DNA of 64,000 bases from Pseudoscleropodium purum (GCA_963969395.1 OZ017795.1:42389063-42453062); one strand, 5' to 3'. Positions 1 to 12,690 are shown, counted from the first letter of the stretch. The notes: generated from the sequence alone by a model not told the origin. Program-made: numbers and translations.

Positions 1-478
1 ACATTACGTTCTAGGTTTGTAACGTATCGCCGCCGGACTCGGCATTGTTAAGAACCGCTGGAAGGCTGCGGAGATAGTGCATTTTGCCTGCTGAACTTTG
101 TTGCCGTCGTCGTGAAATGAAACGTGAGAAGCGGTTTTTGTGTTGTCGCTGCACGCTTTGAAATTATCGCTGGTGCCCTGCACGCTTGGAGGACACGTTG
201 TGCTGGTGGATCGGACAGGCTTAGAGTAAAATCCGTGGTGGAAGGCTCCGAGGAGCTTGACTGTGATTGGCAAAAAATGTGAGCAAAGCTATAAACTCGG
301 CTGTCGTTTGCCGTATGGTGGCCCGACCGCGTAACGCTGATTGGGAAGCAATAGCCTTCCGGGCGGCATCTGGAACCTGTCTTAATCTTGGCGAGTGCGA
401 GAGTGGAGGCTGAGCATGAGGTCGTACATTTAGTAGTAAGAGGCAATTAGAGGTAGGAGCTTTGGACAAGCAGGAAAC
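1..478 (+). promoter_or_regulatory. 5' flank or 5' UTR of the MAP3K gene
   Basis: This stretch has mixed base composition, more GC-rich than the intergenic DNA further on, and contains no long open frame on the plus strand. The frame leading into the kinase start is closed by a TAA at 437-439. The region is therefore read as promoter plus 5' UTR. Angiosperm ANP/NPK1 proteins carry a longer segment before the kinase domain, so an upstream coding exon outside the window, spliced in near 450, cannot be excluded. No TATA box stands out clearly. Confidence 0.4.
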
Positions 479-2870
479 ATGCAGGTTGGTAACCGCCCTG
501 GCAGTCCGCGGGCAATTCGGTGGCGGAAAGGAGAGCTGATTGGGGCAGGTACGTGTCACTATCTTCCAGTCACTGAGCAATTTCATTTATATGGGCTCCT
601 CCCTCAAGTATATATGATAACAGGCTATCACACGGACGAGATTTGACTTTGTACTAGTCTTCACAACCTCGGCGCCCATTCGTTGTCGGCAGTTCTTTGG
701 GGGCAATTTCAGCGACACAAACATTCTAGGACGTTCATTGACGTGACGCTGCCTCAGAATCTGTCAATCGTCTTTGTTAATTTGTTGTTTATAGCAGTCC
801 CGCAGGATGTCAAATCCTGACTTATTCGTAATTATAATGCTCTGAAGGGTCGACCTACTTCAGATTTATTTGGTATGTGGGGACGGATATCTCAAATTCT
901 CCTTACTTACACTACTGGGCACTTGGCTACTTGCAGGTGCATATGGCCGAGTGTACATGGGTCTGAATTTGGACTCTGGTGAGCTTATTGCAGTCAAGCA
1001 GGTGTGCATTGCGCAGAACAACATTACCAAAGACAGGGCTCAATCGCACATCCGGGAACTAGAGGAGGAGGTGAAGCTCCTGCAGAACCTTTCTCATACC
1101 AACATTGTTCGCTACCTGGGCACTGCACGAGAGGAGGAAGCTCTGAACATCTTTCTTGAATTTGTTCCGGGAGGATCTATTGCCTCACTGCTTGGCAAGT
1201 TCGGCTCGTTCACGGAGACTGTTATTCGAATGTATACCCGCCAACTGCTCCTGGGACTGGAATATCTCCACAGCAACCACATTATGCACCGGGACATCAA
1301 GGGTGCGAACATTCTGGTTGACAACAAAGGATGCATTAAGCTTGCTGATTTCGGTGCATCTAAGAAAGTCGTCGAGCTCGCGACAATTTCCGAAGCAAAA
1401 TCTATGAAGGGGACGCCCTATTGGATGGCACCTGAGGTCATTCGGCAGACTGGACACAACTGGCAGGCTGATATGTGGAGTGTTGGATGTACCGTCATAG
1501 AGATGGCGACTGGCAAACCTCCCTGGAGTCAGCAGTTCCAAGAAGTTGCGGCTCTTTTTCACATTGGCACCACCAAATCGCACCCTCCCATTCCTGAGCA
1601 TCTGTCTGCCGATGGAAAAGACTTTCTATTGAAACTGTTGCAGAGAGAGCCTCGGTTGAGGCCGAGTGCTGCTGAGATGTTGAAGCACCCATTTGTACAG
1701 AATTACGAAATATACAGTGGACAGGAAGGTGGTGAAGGTCGGCAAGTACTGGAAGAGCATTTGCAGCCTACCAACGATGGATGCAGTGTCAGGACGTCTA
1801 TGTCTCTGCGAAATTCCTGGAGGGGTTCATTGAGGCAGGATAATATGGGAACTTTGAGACCGGGTGGTCTGTCTGTCAAAGACCTCTCCTTTTCCTTTAA
1901 GGATCCCCGAGCACCCTTCAAAAAATATTTGAGCATGAGCAGAGCTGGGAACGGTGATGGTGAGGATCTGAATTGTTCAGTGAGATTGGATTCTGTAAGA
2001 ATGGATTCCCTGAGGGATTCTGTAAGAATCGATTCCCTCAGGGATTCTGCGAGGTTGGACTCAGTCCGGCAGGACACATGGAGCGAGAGTTTTAACCCCA
2101 TTTCAGAGCCTTCATACGTAGATGGCCGCAAGTGGAAGTTGAATTTGACAACAAATGGTGGATTCTCTGCGAGGCCGTCGATTAGAAACGTTTCAGAGTT
2201 ATCGGAAACCCCTGCCAGCGGAAGACAAAGCGTGGGTGAGACGTGTTGTTCCTCACGACAAGAGGATGAAGATGAAGTCACAGAGAGTAAGATTCGTGCA
2301 TTTTTAGATGAGAAGGCTTTGGAATTAAAGAAGTTGCAAACACCCCTATATGAGGAGTTTAATGATTCTTTGAGGGCCTCTGTGTTTCAAGAGAATGGAA
2401 TCACTGCGGGGACAGCAGAGAGTTTTGTTGCCCCTTTGAGTCCCGCTATGGGCAAGCAACCAACTCCCAGTACTAGCAAGTCACCAAGCAAGGCAAGTAC
2501 CGTGAGCGGAAGGTCTGTGGGTATTCGCAGCAGTCAAGAGAGTGAAACTAGCGTGAGCTCTGACAGCCCAGGTGGAAATGCAGCTCCTTCGACGCGTGCC
2601 AACCTCAGCCCTCTCCTCGAGATACCGTCCTCGAGTGTGAATGAATTCAAAGGGTTCAGTCATGACACTCAGCAGCCTTCACCCAGTCCAGGTCCGAGTT
2701 CTAGTGAGCGCCAAAGATTATGGAAAGAGGAACTTCAGCAGGAACTTCAACTGAAACGAGAAGAGAAACGTAAGCACTCTCAGAGGATCGCCCCATTATC
2801 TCCGTCTCCTAACTCAAGAGCACATCAACGGCCAGGTAGTAGTCGCTTAGCCTCTGCGTCGCAAGTATAG
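479..2870 (+). CDS. MAP kinase kinase kinase, ANP/NPK1 family
   Basis: Exons are 479-548 and 937-2870, joined by a 388-bp GT-AG intron (GGGGCAG|GTACGTG to TTGCAG|GT) that cuts inside the glycine-rich loop. The join gives 667 aa. Visible kinase parts are the G-loop GAGAYGRVYMG (residues 22-32), the ATP lysine in IAVKQ (44), HRDIKGAN (141-148), DFG (161-163) and MAPE (187-190). The C-terminal half holds the ANP/NPK1 signature TESKIRAFLDEKA followed by LKKLQTPLYEEF (about 472-501) and ends in a charged coiled segment (WKEELQQEL). In tobacco and Arabidopsis this family is activated by a NACK-type kinesin at the phragmoplast and drives cell-plate expansion; it also acts in stress MAPK signalling. 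The start is the first ATG after an in-frame stop. An upstream extension is possible, because angiosperm relatives have a longer N-terminus. Residues near 374-400 form an odd R-x-D-S repeat. Confidence 0.9.
1989..2069 (+). repeat. Three 27-bp in-frame tandem repeats in the MAP3K
   Basis: Three adjacent 27-bp units start at 1989, 2016 and 2043. The first two differ at only two bases; the third is more diverged. They encode nine-residue units of the form D-S-(V/A)-R-x-D-S-(L/V)-R, giving a serine- and arginine-rich patch between the kinase domain and the conserved C-terminal motif. The preceding bases (about 1979-1988) look like part of a further degenerate unit. Confidence 0.85.
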
Positions 2871-4479
2871 TAAACTGTTGTGGCACTTTTGCCTTGAGCA
2901 GTCGAGTTTTCTGTTCATTTTAGATTGCCGTGTGGCACACACCAATTATTATTGAGCTGAACCTTTCGTAGCATTTGCGTATCCTTGTCACTGTCCATAG
3001 AAATATTCGACGTTGGGTTTCCTTGAGTTTTTCTTTTCTTTGTAAAGTTGTATTTTTTGACTTCACAAGTAAATCTATGTGCATCTGCATATTCATCTGC
3101 GTACCTTTTCTGGTGCCGCTTTGATAACCGTATAGAAGTGGATTCAAACCTCCTTCCTGCATTACGGCGTGTTGGCGTCGGTTATAATCATCGCTCATTC
3201 TTTGACAGCACGTGTCTTTCTGTGCGTGCTTATGTCCGCAAACGAAGAGAATTGTTATCATGTTTTAGGGCTGAGTTCTGCTAGATTTTGACGATTTGTT
3301 TTTTCTTCTAGCTACAAGGCTATTGGAAATTTACAAGCCTACTTGAAATTCAAGGAAGAGAATGTGATTACGGTATTTAGCCACATCTATAACAAAGTTG
3401 TTGAATTTTTCTGGGTAAATTGTTGTAAATCTCCAGAAAGCTTATGCAAATTTGATCACAATTAGTACCCTCAACGTTATTCTTGGAGACAATGCAGCGA
3501 GAACAGAAGATGCTAAAAATGAACTCCCTGGTTGTGTTTTCAGTCTCGAGTTTGATCAACCTCTGAGGGCCTGAACGCGCTTGGAGCCAGAAAGCGGTTG
3601 ATACATGATTTCTGCTGCAAAATTCTTAGTAAAGGATTGAGATTTTTCATCCAATTTTTTTAGATCTCTTTGAATGTCCAGTGAATGGTGGAAGATATTC
3701 TCGTTGAGGTATTCGCACATATTGTATTTTGGCATCTTGTATGGCCTCACTTTTGAACTGAATTTTAGAGATTCAAAAATCTCTCTTGAATTTGAATCCA
3801 ACTAATGACATTAGTTTATTAAGGCCCATTTTATACTTGGGTTGGGGCCAAATGGAAGGTTGACCGGAATTTCATGAGTTGAGTTCCTCAATCTAACCCC
3901 TGAATCTAACCCTAGGTCAATGCTCTAGCCCCACTTAATATAAAGTAGCAAGGCCCAATTATGGGGCCCATTTTCTGATCATATATTCTTGGATATTTAT
4001 AGAGCTCAATTTTTAAAAATATAACACACATTTTTCCTTTTTTTTTAAATTTTTTCTCCTTCAAAATTAAAAGAAAGTTTTTTTACTTTTTTGGAACCTT
4101 TTCCTTTCTCTTCCTATTTTTTCTATTTCTTATACTTTTCATAATCATATTCAAATAAAATTTGATTTCATTTCTTATTATATGTTGTTTGGTTATTTGT
4201 TTAATCAATATACATTGAGTCTTTTTTCCTATTGTCCTATCTTTGCCACATGGTGACCACTCAAAAGGAGAAGGCTCTAGTGAGAATGTAGTTATTAGGC
4301 ACTCAAGGTGTATAGTGACACTTTGTGTCACTATGTACTCCCCCCCTCAATTTTTATTTTACCACCCCCACCTATCATTTAGAATTTGATTTAAATTTTT
4401 TTATCTCATGCCTTCTCACCCCCATTCCTCTTGTAATCTTCAAAATCAAAGTTCTTGACAAACAATATGGGACAATTGA
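2871..4479. other. 3' UTR of the MAP3K, then AT-rich spacer
   Basis: About the first 400 bases keep a gene-like composition and probably hold the 3' UTR and polyadenylation region of the MAP3K. From about 3300 the DNA becomes AT-rich. A patch near 3820-3990 repeats GGCCCA-type words but shows no clean inverted termini. No coding signal is visible on either strand. Confidence 0.4.
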
Positions 4480-4712
4480 TCCCGTATCCAATATTGTATC
4501 CGTATTGAGTACCCATATTGAATACCCGTATTGAATATCCATATTCAATACACGTATTGAGTATGCATATCCAGTACACGTATTGAGTATGCATATCTAG
4601 TACACGTATTCTATATACGTATTCAATATTCATATTCAGTACACATAATTAGTACTCATATCCAGTACTCGTATCCGTATTTGTATTTGTATTCAGTATT
4701 TGTATTTTATAT
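4480..4712. repeat. Imperfect minisatellite built on CGTATTGAGTA-like words
   Basis: This run is made of diverged units reading approximately CGTATTGAGTATGCATAT and CCAGTACACGTATT, with a basic step of about 12-13 bases and a higher-order step near 26. It fades out into TTTGTATTTGTATT at the right end. The open frames crossing it are products of the repeat. Confidence 0.8.
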
Positions 4713-6568
4713 TTGAACGGCTCAGATTAAATTTCACAAGATCAACATCTTGTGATTTTTTGAGAAATCAACGTCAATTTTGAGGGTAAGCATTTTTTTT
4801 CAAAAAAATCAACGGCTTACAAATTTTTTGAGAGAGGAGGGGGGAACTAATGGGAAACTGGGGTGGCAGGCGAGTTTCAGTGTATAGTATCATTAATATA
4901 GTTCCTTGCATTCAAGTTTGCTTTCTATTCTATATTGTCCCACAAACAATCAACCATGCATTCAAATGAATTGTCAATTCTATTAATGGTATTCATTTTG
5001 CTAAAAGATGATTCAAAGCTATAAACACACTCAATTAGTAAAGACATAATTGACACAAGGATTCTACAAATAAATCTAATCATCCAAATGAACTTAAACC
5101 GCATAATACAAAAATTAATTTGAAGTGGCAATTTTTGAACAAAAATGGCAATATTCCATAAGCCATTTTTCCATTCATTTCCTTCTTCCAACCTCAATTT
5201 TGTTAAATTTGTATATTTTTACAAACCTAATACTTTTACATTAGACCATATGTTCTAAAATCTACACTAATCTTAGACTTTAGAGCTTTGTGTACATGAA
5301 TTACAATATTTGGCACCCTAAATTATGCCAATATAATGATATAATTGCCCATTTTTACCCTTCTCCCTCTGCACCATTTTAATGGAATACTACCAACTTA
5401 ATAAAATTTTGGTTTCATAGTATTTTATTGTTTGCTAATAATAGATAGATAAATTTGCAAACAAGATGCTCAATACCAACACACAGATCACTTATTGGAG
5501 TCACTTAGATTATAATGCTCCATGAACATTTGGATTATTTGTTAGTGACTTATATGGGGTGACCTTTTGAAATTGTACAAGGGTCTAATAATGCTCAATT
5601 TCCCCAAATATAAAACATGCACAAAAAAATCCAAGAGCTACTAAGCAAAAAAAATATTTAAAATGCTTAAAGTGACCTAATTCATCTTTTTAACAACATT
5701 ATACTTCTTGGACAAAATAAGTTCATGTACACTTGAGTATTGCAACATATTCATATGCTTATATGAATGACAACCATTTAAACAATATAGAACCAAATTT
5801 GTATTTTCTTCACACTATGAATTGTGCTTGCTTTTTGGATTATTGAAAACTACAACCAACTACCATAATGTAGCACATCTAATAAAAATACATTACAAAA
5901 TAAAATAATGCAAAAGATACACTAAAAAACTATTGAATCCACATGATGGTTTGCTAATTTTAATTTTGTACCTTCTTTTTGTACCTAAACTAAACTATAA
6001 AATTTCAAAGTACTAAAAATAGTGTCTCTATAATTGTCCATATACTCTCTTGAATAGTTGTCCGAGTACATTTTAGGCAAGAATCTAGGGTGTGTGATTT
6101 TAGAAAGCAATCAAAATTTGGTTTGGTTATCTTAAGTAGATGTAATTTGCTTTAGTACTCAAGTTGCAATTCTTGAAGGGTTTGTATGAAAAGAGAGGTC
6201 CGTACCATGCACATGCTATTCAATTAGTATCTCCCCCAAGACTAAAGTGGTTAACCTAGAAACGACACAGTGGCCATTTTTTTGTTGATGAATGACTGAC
6301 AATGTTGTTATGTAGGATAGAAGTGCAACTATTCATCCTCCAAATGGGAAAAGGGAAGGTCTTCTATAGTAGCTTGACTTCCAATGAGTACTTTTACAAT
6401 ACTTTAAGCCAATGGTTCACACAGTAATGAAATGAAAAGGGATGATTTCCAAGGTCACCCTTTTGTCATTTAAGTGTTAACTTACTCCTAGTTTGCTTGC
6501 CAAATTGCACTTGCTTGCCATTTCTTGATGTGGTTTTTTAACATGTGTACCCTTTTGGGGGTTGTTTT
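4713..6568. other. AT-rich spacer without recognised genes
   Basis: No open frame here resembles a protein family known to me. Homopolymer runs and AT-rich words dominate. No inverted terminal repeat with a target duplication was found. Confidence 0.4.
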
Positions 6569-6991
6569 TTAAATATTAATTTGTTTAATTATTTTTGCAC
6601 AGAAAGCCACAATGCCCTGCCTACGGGTAGAATGCTTTGGCACTACCTTGGCTTGGTCCTCTTCCCCAGTTGCTCCATCAAACTGAAAAATCTTCACTAA
6701 AAAGTACTTGCACCATTGGGTTGTCTCTCTATTTTGCTTGCATATCATACATACGAACTTGGGCTTGTATAGCAGACAGCCTTCGGCTTTCTTTACAGCT
6801 TCTGGAAGTTTGCATGGTCTGGGAGCCGGATGGAGGCTGCTTTTGATGCCAAGAAAGTTTGGTGCTGAGGTCTCCTCCGTCCACAACTGGATGTAAAATT
6901 GGGCCACCAATGTGGAGAATATGCAATCTGGACATCCACCTTTGTGGCCAAATTCAGCGTAAGCCATTGAATATATTGCACCTTCTTTCAA
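6569..6991 (-). other. Unassigned 140-codon open frame in a GC-richer patch
   Basis: The minus strand holds an uninterrupted 140-codon frame with an ATG start. Its composition is clearly richer in GC than the surrounding spacer. It encodes several cysteines, including CPDC and CMIC-type pairs. I do not recognise a family. The abrupt compositional edges near 6600 and 6970 suggest a captured exon fragment, a transposon coding relic or a small gene. No splice structure could be supported, so it is listed as a possible coding patch only. Confidence 0.25.
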
Positions 6992-7181
6992 TGAAATAAA
7001 ATCAATTCTAAATTGGTAGTAGATTCATGAAGTCAGATGCAATTGTCATTACCAACTACAATTGTAAAAAAAAAAACTTACAGGAAGAATGACAATAAAG
7101 TAATAGTGCCACCAAAATAATTATAATTCGAATAGTCACAAAACTGATTATTGATAAGTAACAAAAGTTGATATAGAGGAG

Positions 7182-7183
<2 letters not shown>

Positions 7184-7265
<82 letters not shown>
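7184..7265. repeat. Perfect (AT)41 microsatellite
   Basis: The sequence alternates A and T without interruption for 82 bases. A frame running through it would encode alternating Ile and Tyr, which is an artefact of the repeat. Confidence 0.98.
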
Positions 7266-7268
<3 letters not shown>

Positions 7269-10200
7269 AAAAAGAAAGTAAAAGTGAAAAAAAGAATAAT
7301 GTAAAAAAATGAGAATAAAGTAAAAGAGAGAATAAAGTAAAAGAAAGTATTTGTAGGATGAAAAGTGAATGAAATTAAAGATAATGTTATCTTCTGATGA
7401 AGAAAATTGCTTTAAGAAAATTTCATTGAACATAATCTAAACCTTAAATGAATTAGTTAGGTTGACTGTTTGTTTTGTCAAGATGACAACTTCTCTTAGA
7501 CTATAAGTTACATTGAACTAATTCATTTACAAACAACCTATAGTGCTATTGAAAGAATTTTGTATAATATAAAATAAAATTGGCATTTTTGTCTTGTATT
7601 ATTAAAACTGAATTCTTATGTATAAAATCAAGTATACCAAATTGCAATTTAAAAAAAAAATCAAAATTTCATTTTTGGTGAGTTTTTTTTCATTTGATTT
7701 TCATGATTTTACATGATGATTCTTAGAAAAAAAGTGGTAATGAACATTTTAAATTCATTTGTGAAGAAATATAGGAAACATTTAGATACACATCTTTCTC
7801 TCAACAAGCATCTCAAAAAATATATATAATTTCCTCTATAAAGATTTCAATGCTGAGGTGGCAATGTCCTAATTTTGGAAAATAGATATCTTTTTATTGT
7901 AATTAGATTTTGGCAAGGTAATTGTATCATCATGCTCAAATGCACAACATTAGTTGTAGTACAAGGGTCAAATAGCACAATCTAGTTAGAATATAAAGAT
8001 ATCTATTTCACAAAGTTTTGGCATATGAAACTTTACATTTAACTCTTCTTAGAAGAAATTGTGAATTTTTTGGGAGATGCTTCTTAATGAAAACAAGATG
8101 TGTGTATGGATGTTCCCTAAATACCTCTACAATCAAATTAAAAAATTCACCACCAATTGTTTTCAATGAAATACTGTGTTAAACCATGGAAATTGATTTT
8201 GAAAATTCACCCAAAATGAAGTTTTCCACTTTTGAAACTGAAATTTGGTATGCTTGATTGGGATTGTGTAACAATTGAGTGTTAATAGCCTTGGGTGATG
8301 GTAAAAGAGATATTAGTGATTACAATAGAAACTTCCACCTTTTTAGTGTAAATTCATCACAAGAAGTAACTTTTTCATTTCTTCATGTCATGGCCATGTT
8401 AGAAAATATTGTTATTGTTTTAGGTGATAATATGACCATTATGGGTACACTTTGGGATGGTTTTGGGGTAGTTTGAAGACTCTTGTGAGCCAATTGGGCA
8501 ACACGTCTAAAAAATTCATAACAAATTCTTACTTTGTCAAAAAAATAAAATTTCAATTGTTCTCTCCATTTCTTTCATCTGTCTTTGTATGGATTAAATT
8601 TTTTTTTTCCAGTGATGTCAACAAGGCAAACCAGTCTAATGTTCTGCCTGTCAGAAGCTAGTTTCTTTTAGAATTCAAAAGGAAAGACAGCTGGAAGCTT
8701 TTTTTCAATTCCTTCTGTTGGTGAATGCAACAAGAATTTTGAATTGCACACTCCACATGGTGCAGAGAAAGAAATTGTAGTGATCAAAGATGGTGCTTCA
8801 AGAGGTAAACTTTAAATGCCCAACTATATATTGTTGATCTAAATTCAGGCTCATTTGGGTATAGGCAATTAAATTCTTTTGACTATTTAAAAAATAATTT
8901 CAAGCAGTTTTGAAGGTTAACTTTTAAAAACTTTTTATTTTCATTGAAAAAGATAAACATTTAATTTTTGAGAGGTCTTTAAAGCCATATTTGTCAATTA
9001 GTAGGAGAGTAAAGCTTGATAATTTTACTTCATTTCCCAATTTTGAGTGAAGTTGGCAAATTTCATTTAAATTGAGATCTAAAAACTTGTACTTATCCAT
9101 TTGCTTTGAAAATGGTCCTTGCCAATGGAAAGTGTAAAGAATTTTCATGATTTTCACCATTGAAAATCTAAACATGCAAGTGTTGATATGAAGTTATTTG
9201 CAATTTATACATATAAAAAAAATTGTATTTCAGTAATTGCAAGGTGGATTGTATAATGAATTTGATAGCTTTTCATGTGCAATTAAGTTTTTTGAAAGTG
9301 CATTTTAGTGTTCTAATACTATTTATAGTTGTTCATGTCACCTCCAATCCCAAAAAACTTTTATTTGCAAATTTCTAAAACATTGTGGGGTAGAGCAACA
9401 TACTTAAAATAGAAAATGTACATTTCTCTTGTTATAATCTCACAACTCCATAATTTTGCACTCAAAATTGGTGTGCATACTAATAAGCAAGCTCTTTAAA
9501 CATCTATATGGTTAGATTTTGAAAAAAACACAATGTGCTTCATTGGGGATAATTATAACTCCATGCTCTTTTTTCATAGCCAAAGCATACTTGAAAAGAC
9601 TTAAACATTTACAGATTAAATTAATGAGGAAGTTAAGCTTACTGTTTTTTGTGAATTCTATAACTTTACTTACATTGGGATTCAATCCCTAGTCAGATAA
9701 GCTTATTAAGGGACTTGAGTTCCCTATTTCCAATGATGGGGTGGTGACATGGGAAATTTTTTAATTTTAATAAGTTACAGAAATCTCATTGGAAGGACAA
9801 TGGCTACTTTGGAGATTTCATTGGCATGAGGCAATGTGTCAGCTAAGAGAATGGGAAGCTTACTTAGTGCGGTATTTGGTAGTAAGATAGCCATTAAAAT
9901 GCAAAACAATACTCGCCTTGAGCTTTGAAACTAGACAGGAAAAAAATGATTGAATAATTATATATATTATATCCTATGTCTTGGAATGATTGTCCATAAT
10001 TTCAAAAATGATTTCTACTACTTGAAGTAGTCAATGTATTAATCTTGCATAGCATTCAATGCAACTCTTAATTACTTTCAATATACTAGTACTTAGTCTT
10101 CTCATCATGGAAGATGGAATATTATAGAAGATAGCTAGATGATGATAGCATCAATCAAAGAAGAATGTCAAAATTGTTCATCTTTGGAACACAAGTTGCT

Positions 10201-12059
10201 CACAACCACTTGCACACAAATTGCTCATCAGGAATCTAAATCTATATTTCCTTCACAAAATCTTCACGCCATACAAAGACAAGATGAAAAACCAATTCAT
10301 TGCTCTCCTCAATGCTCATATTCAATGGAAAATTGTAAGCTAACAAGTGATTTATCATATTGTGAAGTTTTTAATGAACTCAAATTTTTTTTGTTTTTAT
10401 TTTTGGTGGTTCTTTTATCTCAAGTTGGTAGTTTAATTAGCAATTTTGTAGTCAAAGTGGGTGATTTGGCAAGTTAGTTTACCAATTGGGAGAGAAATGA
10501 GTAGATGTAGTGCTAAGTTGGATTTGTAAGTTTTGATATAATAAGTGACAACGGTTGCCAACTATTAAGTTAATGATTGACAAGTTGGAAACCAATTGGC
10601 ACTCGTGGTTGTGGTTTCAATTTGGTAATTTGCCTTGGCGGTTTGGCTATGCAATTGCTAGCTTGCTTCCTATTAGGCTATGATGTTCATTTTTGTTTTT
10701 TATCTACTATTCAACATGTCTAGTGAGAATCCCAATCCAAGTTGGTGTGAAGTGAAGTGATAATACGGTGTGTTAGCTAAATGGAGATTAGAAGTGATGT
10801 AGAAAAATTTAAAATGTTAAGTGAGTGAAGTATGTATTAAGTGGCTAAATAGATTATAAAACTTTCAGAAAATGATATGGTCACTAATTTGATTTTATAT
10901 AACAATCTTCTCAATCAAAATGGACTCTTTGTGATGTATATGGATGTCAATAATTGTAGAAATTGATTAAAATTGTGAAAAAAATGATTTGTGAGTCTAA
11001 TTGGAGGTTATATATGTGTGCTAATGGTTGTTAAATGGTAATTCAAGTTGGAATTAAATTATGGTGTGAGTAGGTTTTGTGAGTCTTAATGTGATGAGTA
11101 ATTGCAAATTGTGATTCTAGTGTAATTATGGGAGTAGTATTGTTGTAGTAATGTTTTAGGCTATGGAATTCTAAGTTGGACTATTGAATTTAAGTCTAGA
11201 TATTTTGATTTTAAATATTGAACATATTAGCATAGATTTCCTAATTGATCGTCTCACTTCAAACAAACTTATTATACTAAATGGGTAGTTTCGAAATAAA
11301 TCATTATTCTCCTTCAAAACATGTGAAATTAGAGTTGCTAGTGTGTGAGCCTATAAGCCTATGAACTTGTGAGCAGGAAATTTTTCTTAGAAAAAAATAG
11401 ATGATGGACCTATGACCATGGGTATATATAATTTTGATTTTTCTAAAATGTGAGTTCATTTTTTGAAAATTTAAGTCACTTACACTTCTTAAAAGAATTC
11501 ATTATAACAACCTATTATATTTAGATTTCATAGAAATCACATATTGCAAGTGTAATGGAAAATAAATCATGCCCAAGATGTAGCCACATAAAACTCAAAT
11601 CCAAACATAATGAAAATCAACATATGATGGTTCAATTCACAAGACATGTCAATCTCATGAGTATAAGTTGTAGTAGATTTAGTGGTAGAATCCTCGGTCT
11701 TAAATGAATTTGTAGTCTTTCTACCCTTGGATGTTGACCCATTTATAAAGTCTAAGACATTCAAAATATAAGTATCCATACAACATTTTAGTTTAAATAG
11801 AACAACCAAAATCAACAAAGGTTGATGCCATATGCTTGGCATACATTAGAAGGTCAAAAGACTTTTCTAGAGTAAACACTTTGTTTTTTTGTCAATGCAT
11901 TTGTCTGCATTAGTTTCTCATGGCAACAAATACAAATGATATAGTATTAGACTCATTGAACATTAAAATCAAAATGTACCTCAAGAATTAAAAAATTTGT
12001 AAACTTACTTACTAAATCTATTCTTTCGAGCAAACTTCTGAGGTACTGGGGTCATTGCA
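7266..12059. other. AT-rich spacer with scattered short open frames
   Basis: This is very AT-rich DNA with many homopolymer runs. A short patch at about 8590-8815 is less AT-biased and has a readable stretch (ELHTPHGAEKEIVVIKDG). It may be a decayed coding fragment, but no family is recognised. A 112-codon plus-strand frame at 10139-10477 ends in a hydrophobic stretch but has no other support. No RNA gene is seen. Confidence 0.35.
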
Positions 12060-12272
12060 CACTAGAAGAAACTCGTTTTTTATTTACAACCTCAGATTTC
12101 TTAGAATGGATTTTTTTTACATCGATATTGACATCTAGCTGTTTTTAAGTTTTTCATGATGTTCATTGGATGTTATTTTTGACATAAAATAGCTAAATGT
12201 CAATATAGATGTCAAAAAAATCCATTCCAAAAAATGTGGGCTTGTTACCTAAAACGCGGGTTTCTTAAAGTG
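12060..12272. mobile_element. CACTA-like MITE with long inverted arms
   Basis: The left end reads CACTAGAAGAAACTCG. The right end, read on the minus strand, begins CACTTTAAGAAACCCGCG. The arms stay complementary inward for about 90 bases, including a shared segment GAATGGATTTTTT and TATTGACATYTAGCTRTTTT. Flanking triplets are GCA on the left and GTA on the right, which fits the 3-bp duplication of CACTA (En/Spm) elements after one transition. At 213 bp it carries no coding capacity and is a non-autonomous element. Confidence 0.65.
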
Positions 12273-12690
12273 GTATCTGGATCTTGTGAGGCCACAATTG
12301 CCAAAGGCAATTTTGTGATTGCAACTATCACTACACTCAAAGTGATCTTTCTTATAGGTAGAGGAGGGTGTTGAAAATCTCCTCCTCTAAAGCCATAATG
12401 TGGCCCCTTGTGCTACAAGAAGCCATAATTGATGTACATGTAATGATGAAAATTCAATTCATTACTTGAATGATTTACTATATGACTTTAAATTTGAATG
12501 TACAATAATTAAATTCCAAGAAGATGCTAATAAGGTAATAAAACTCCAAGAAGAATTCAAGAGAGCTGCAAAAGTGGTAATTAAATACACAATGTAGATA
12601 GGTTTTTAGATTTACTTGTTCTAGTTTTTTATGTATATTGATTTAGATTTTTTGCATTATTTGAAATTTATAATGAATTAATAATATTCC
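12273..12690. other. AT-rich spacer
   Basis: No coding or RNA signal is seen here. It separates the CACTA-like MITE from a local duplication. Confidence 0.3.

Noticed and set aside
870..936. Kinase start at 870 with a hydrophobic leader
   Set aside because: These bases are intron; splicing from 548 to 937 restores the complete glycine-rich loop.
3880..3920. Telomere-like CTAACCC words
   Set aside because: Only a few imperfect and unspaced words, with no array of the plant telomere unit.
7056..7433. A 125-codon minus-strand frame with a long Ile-Tyr run
   Set aside because: The run is the translation of the AT microsatellite, with AT-rich flanks on both sides.
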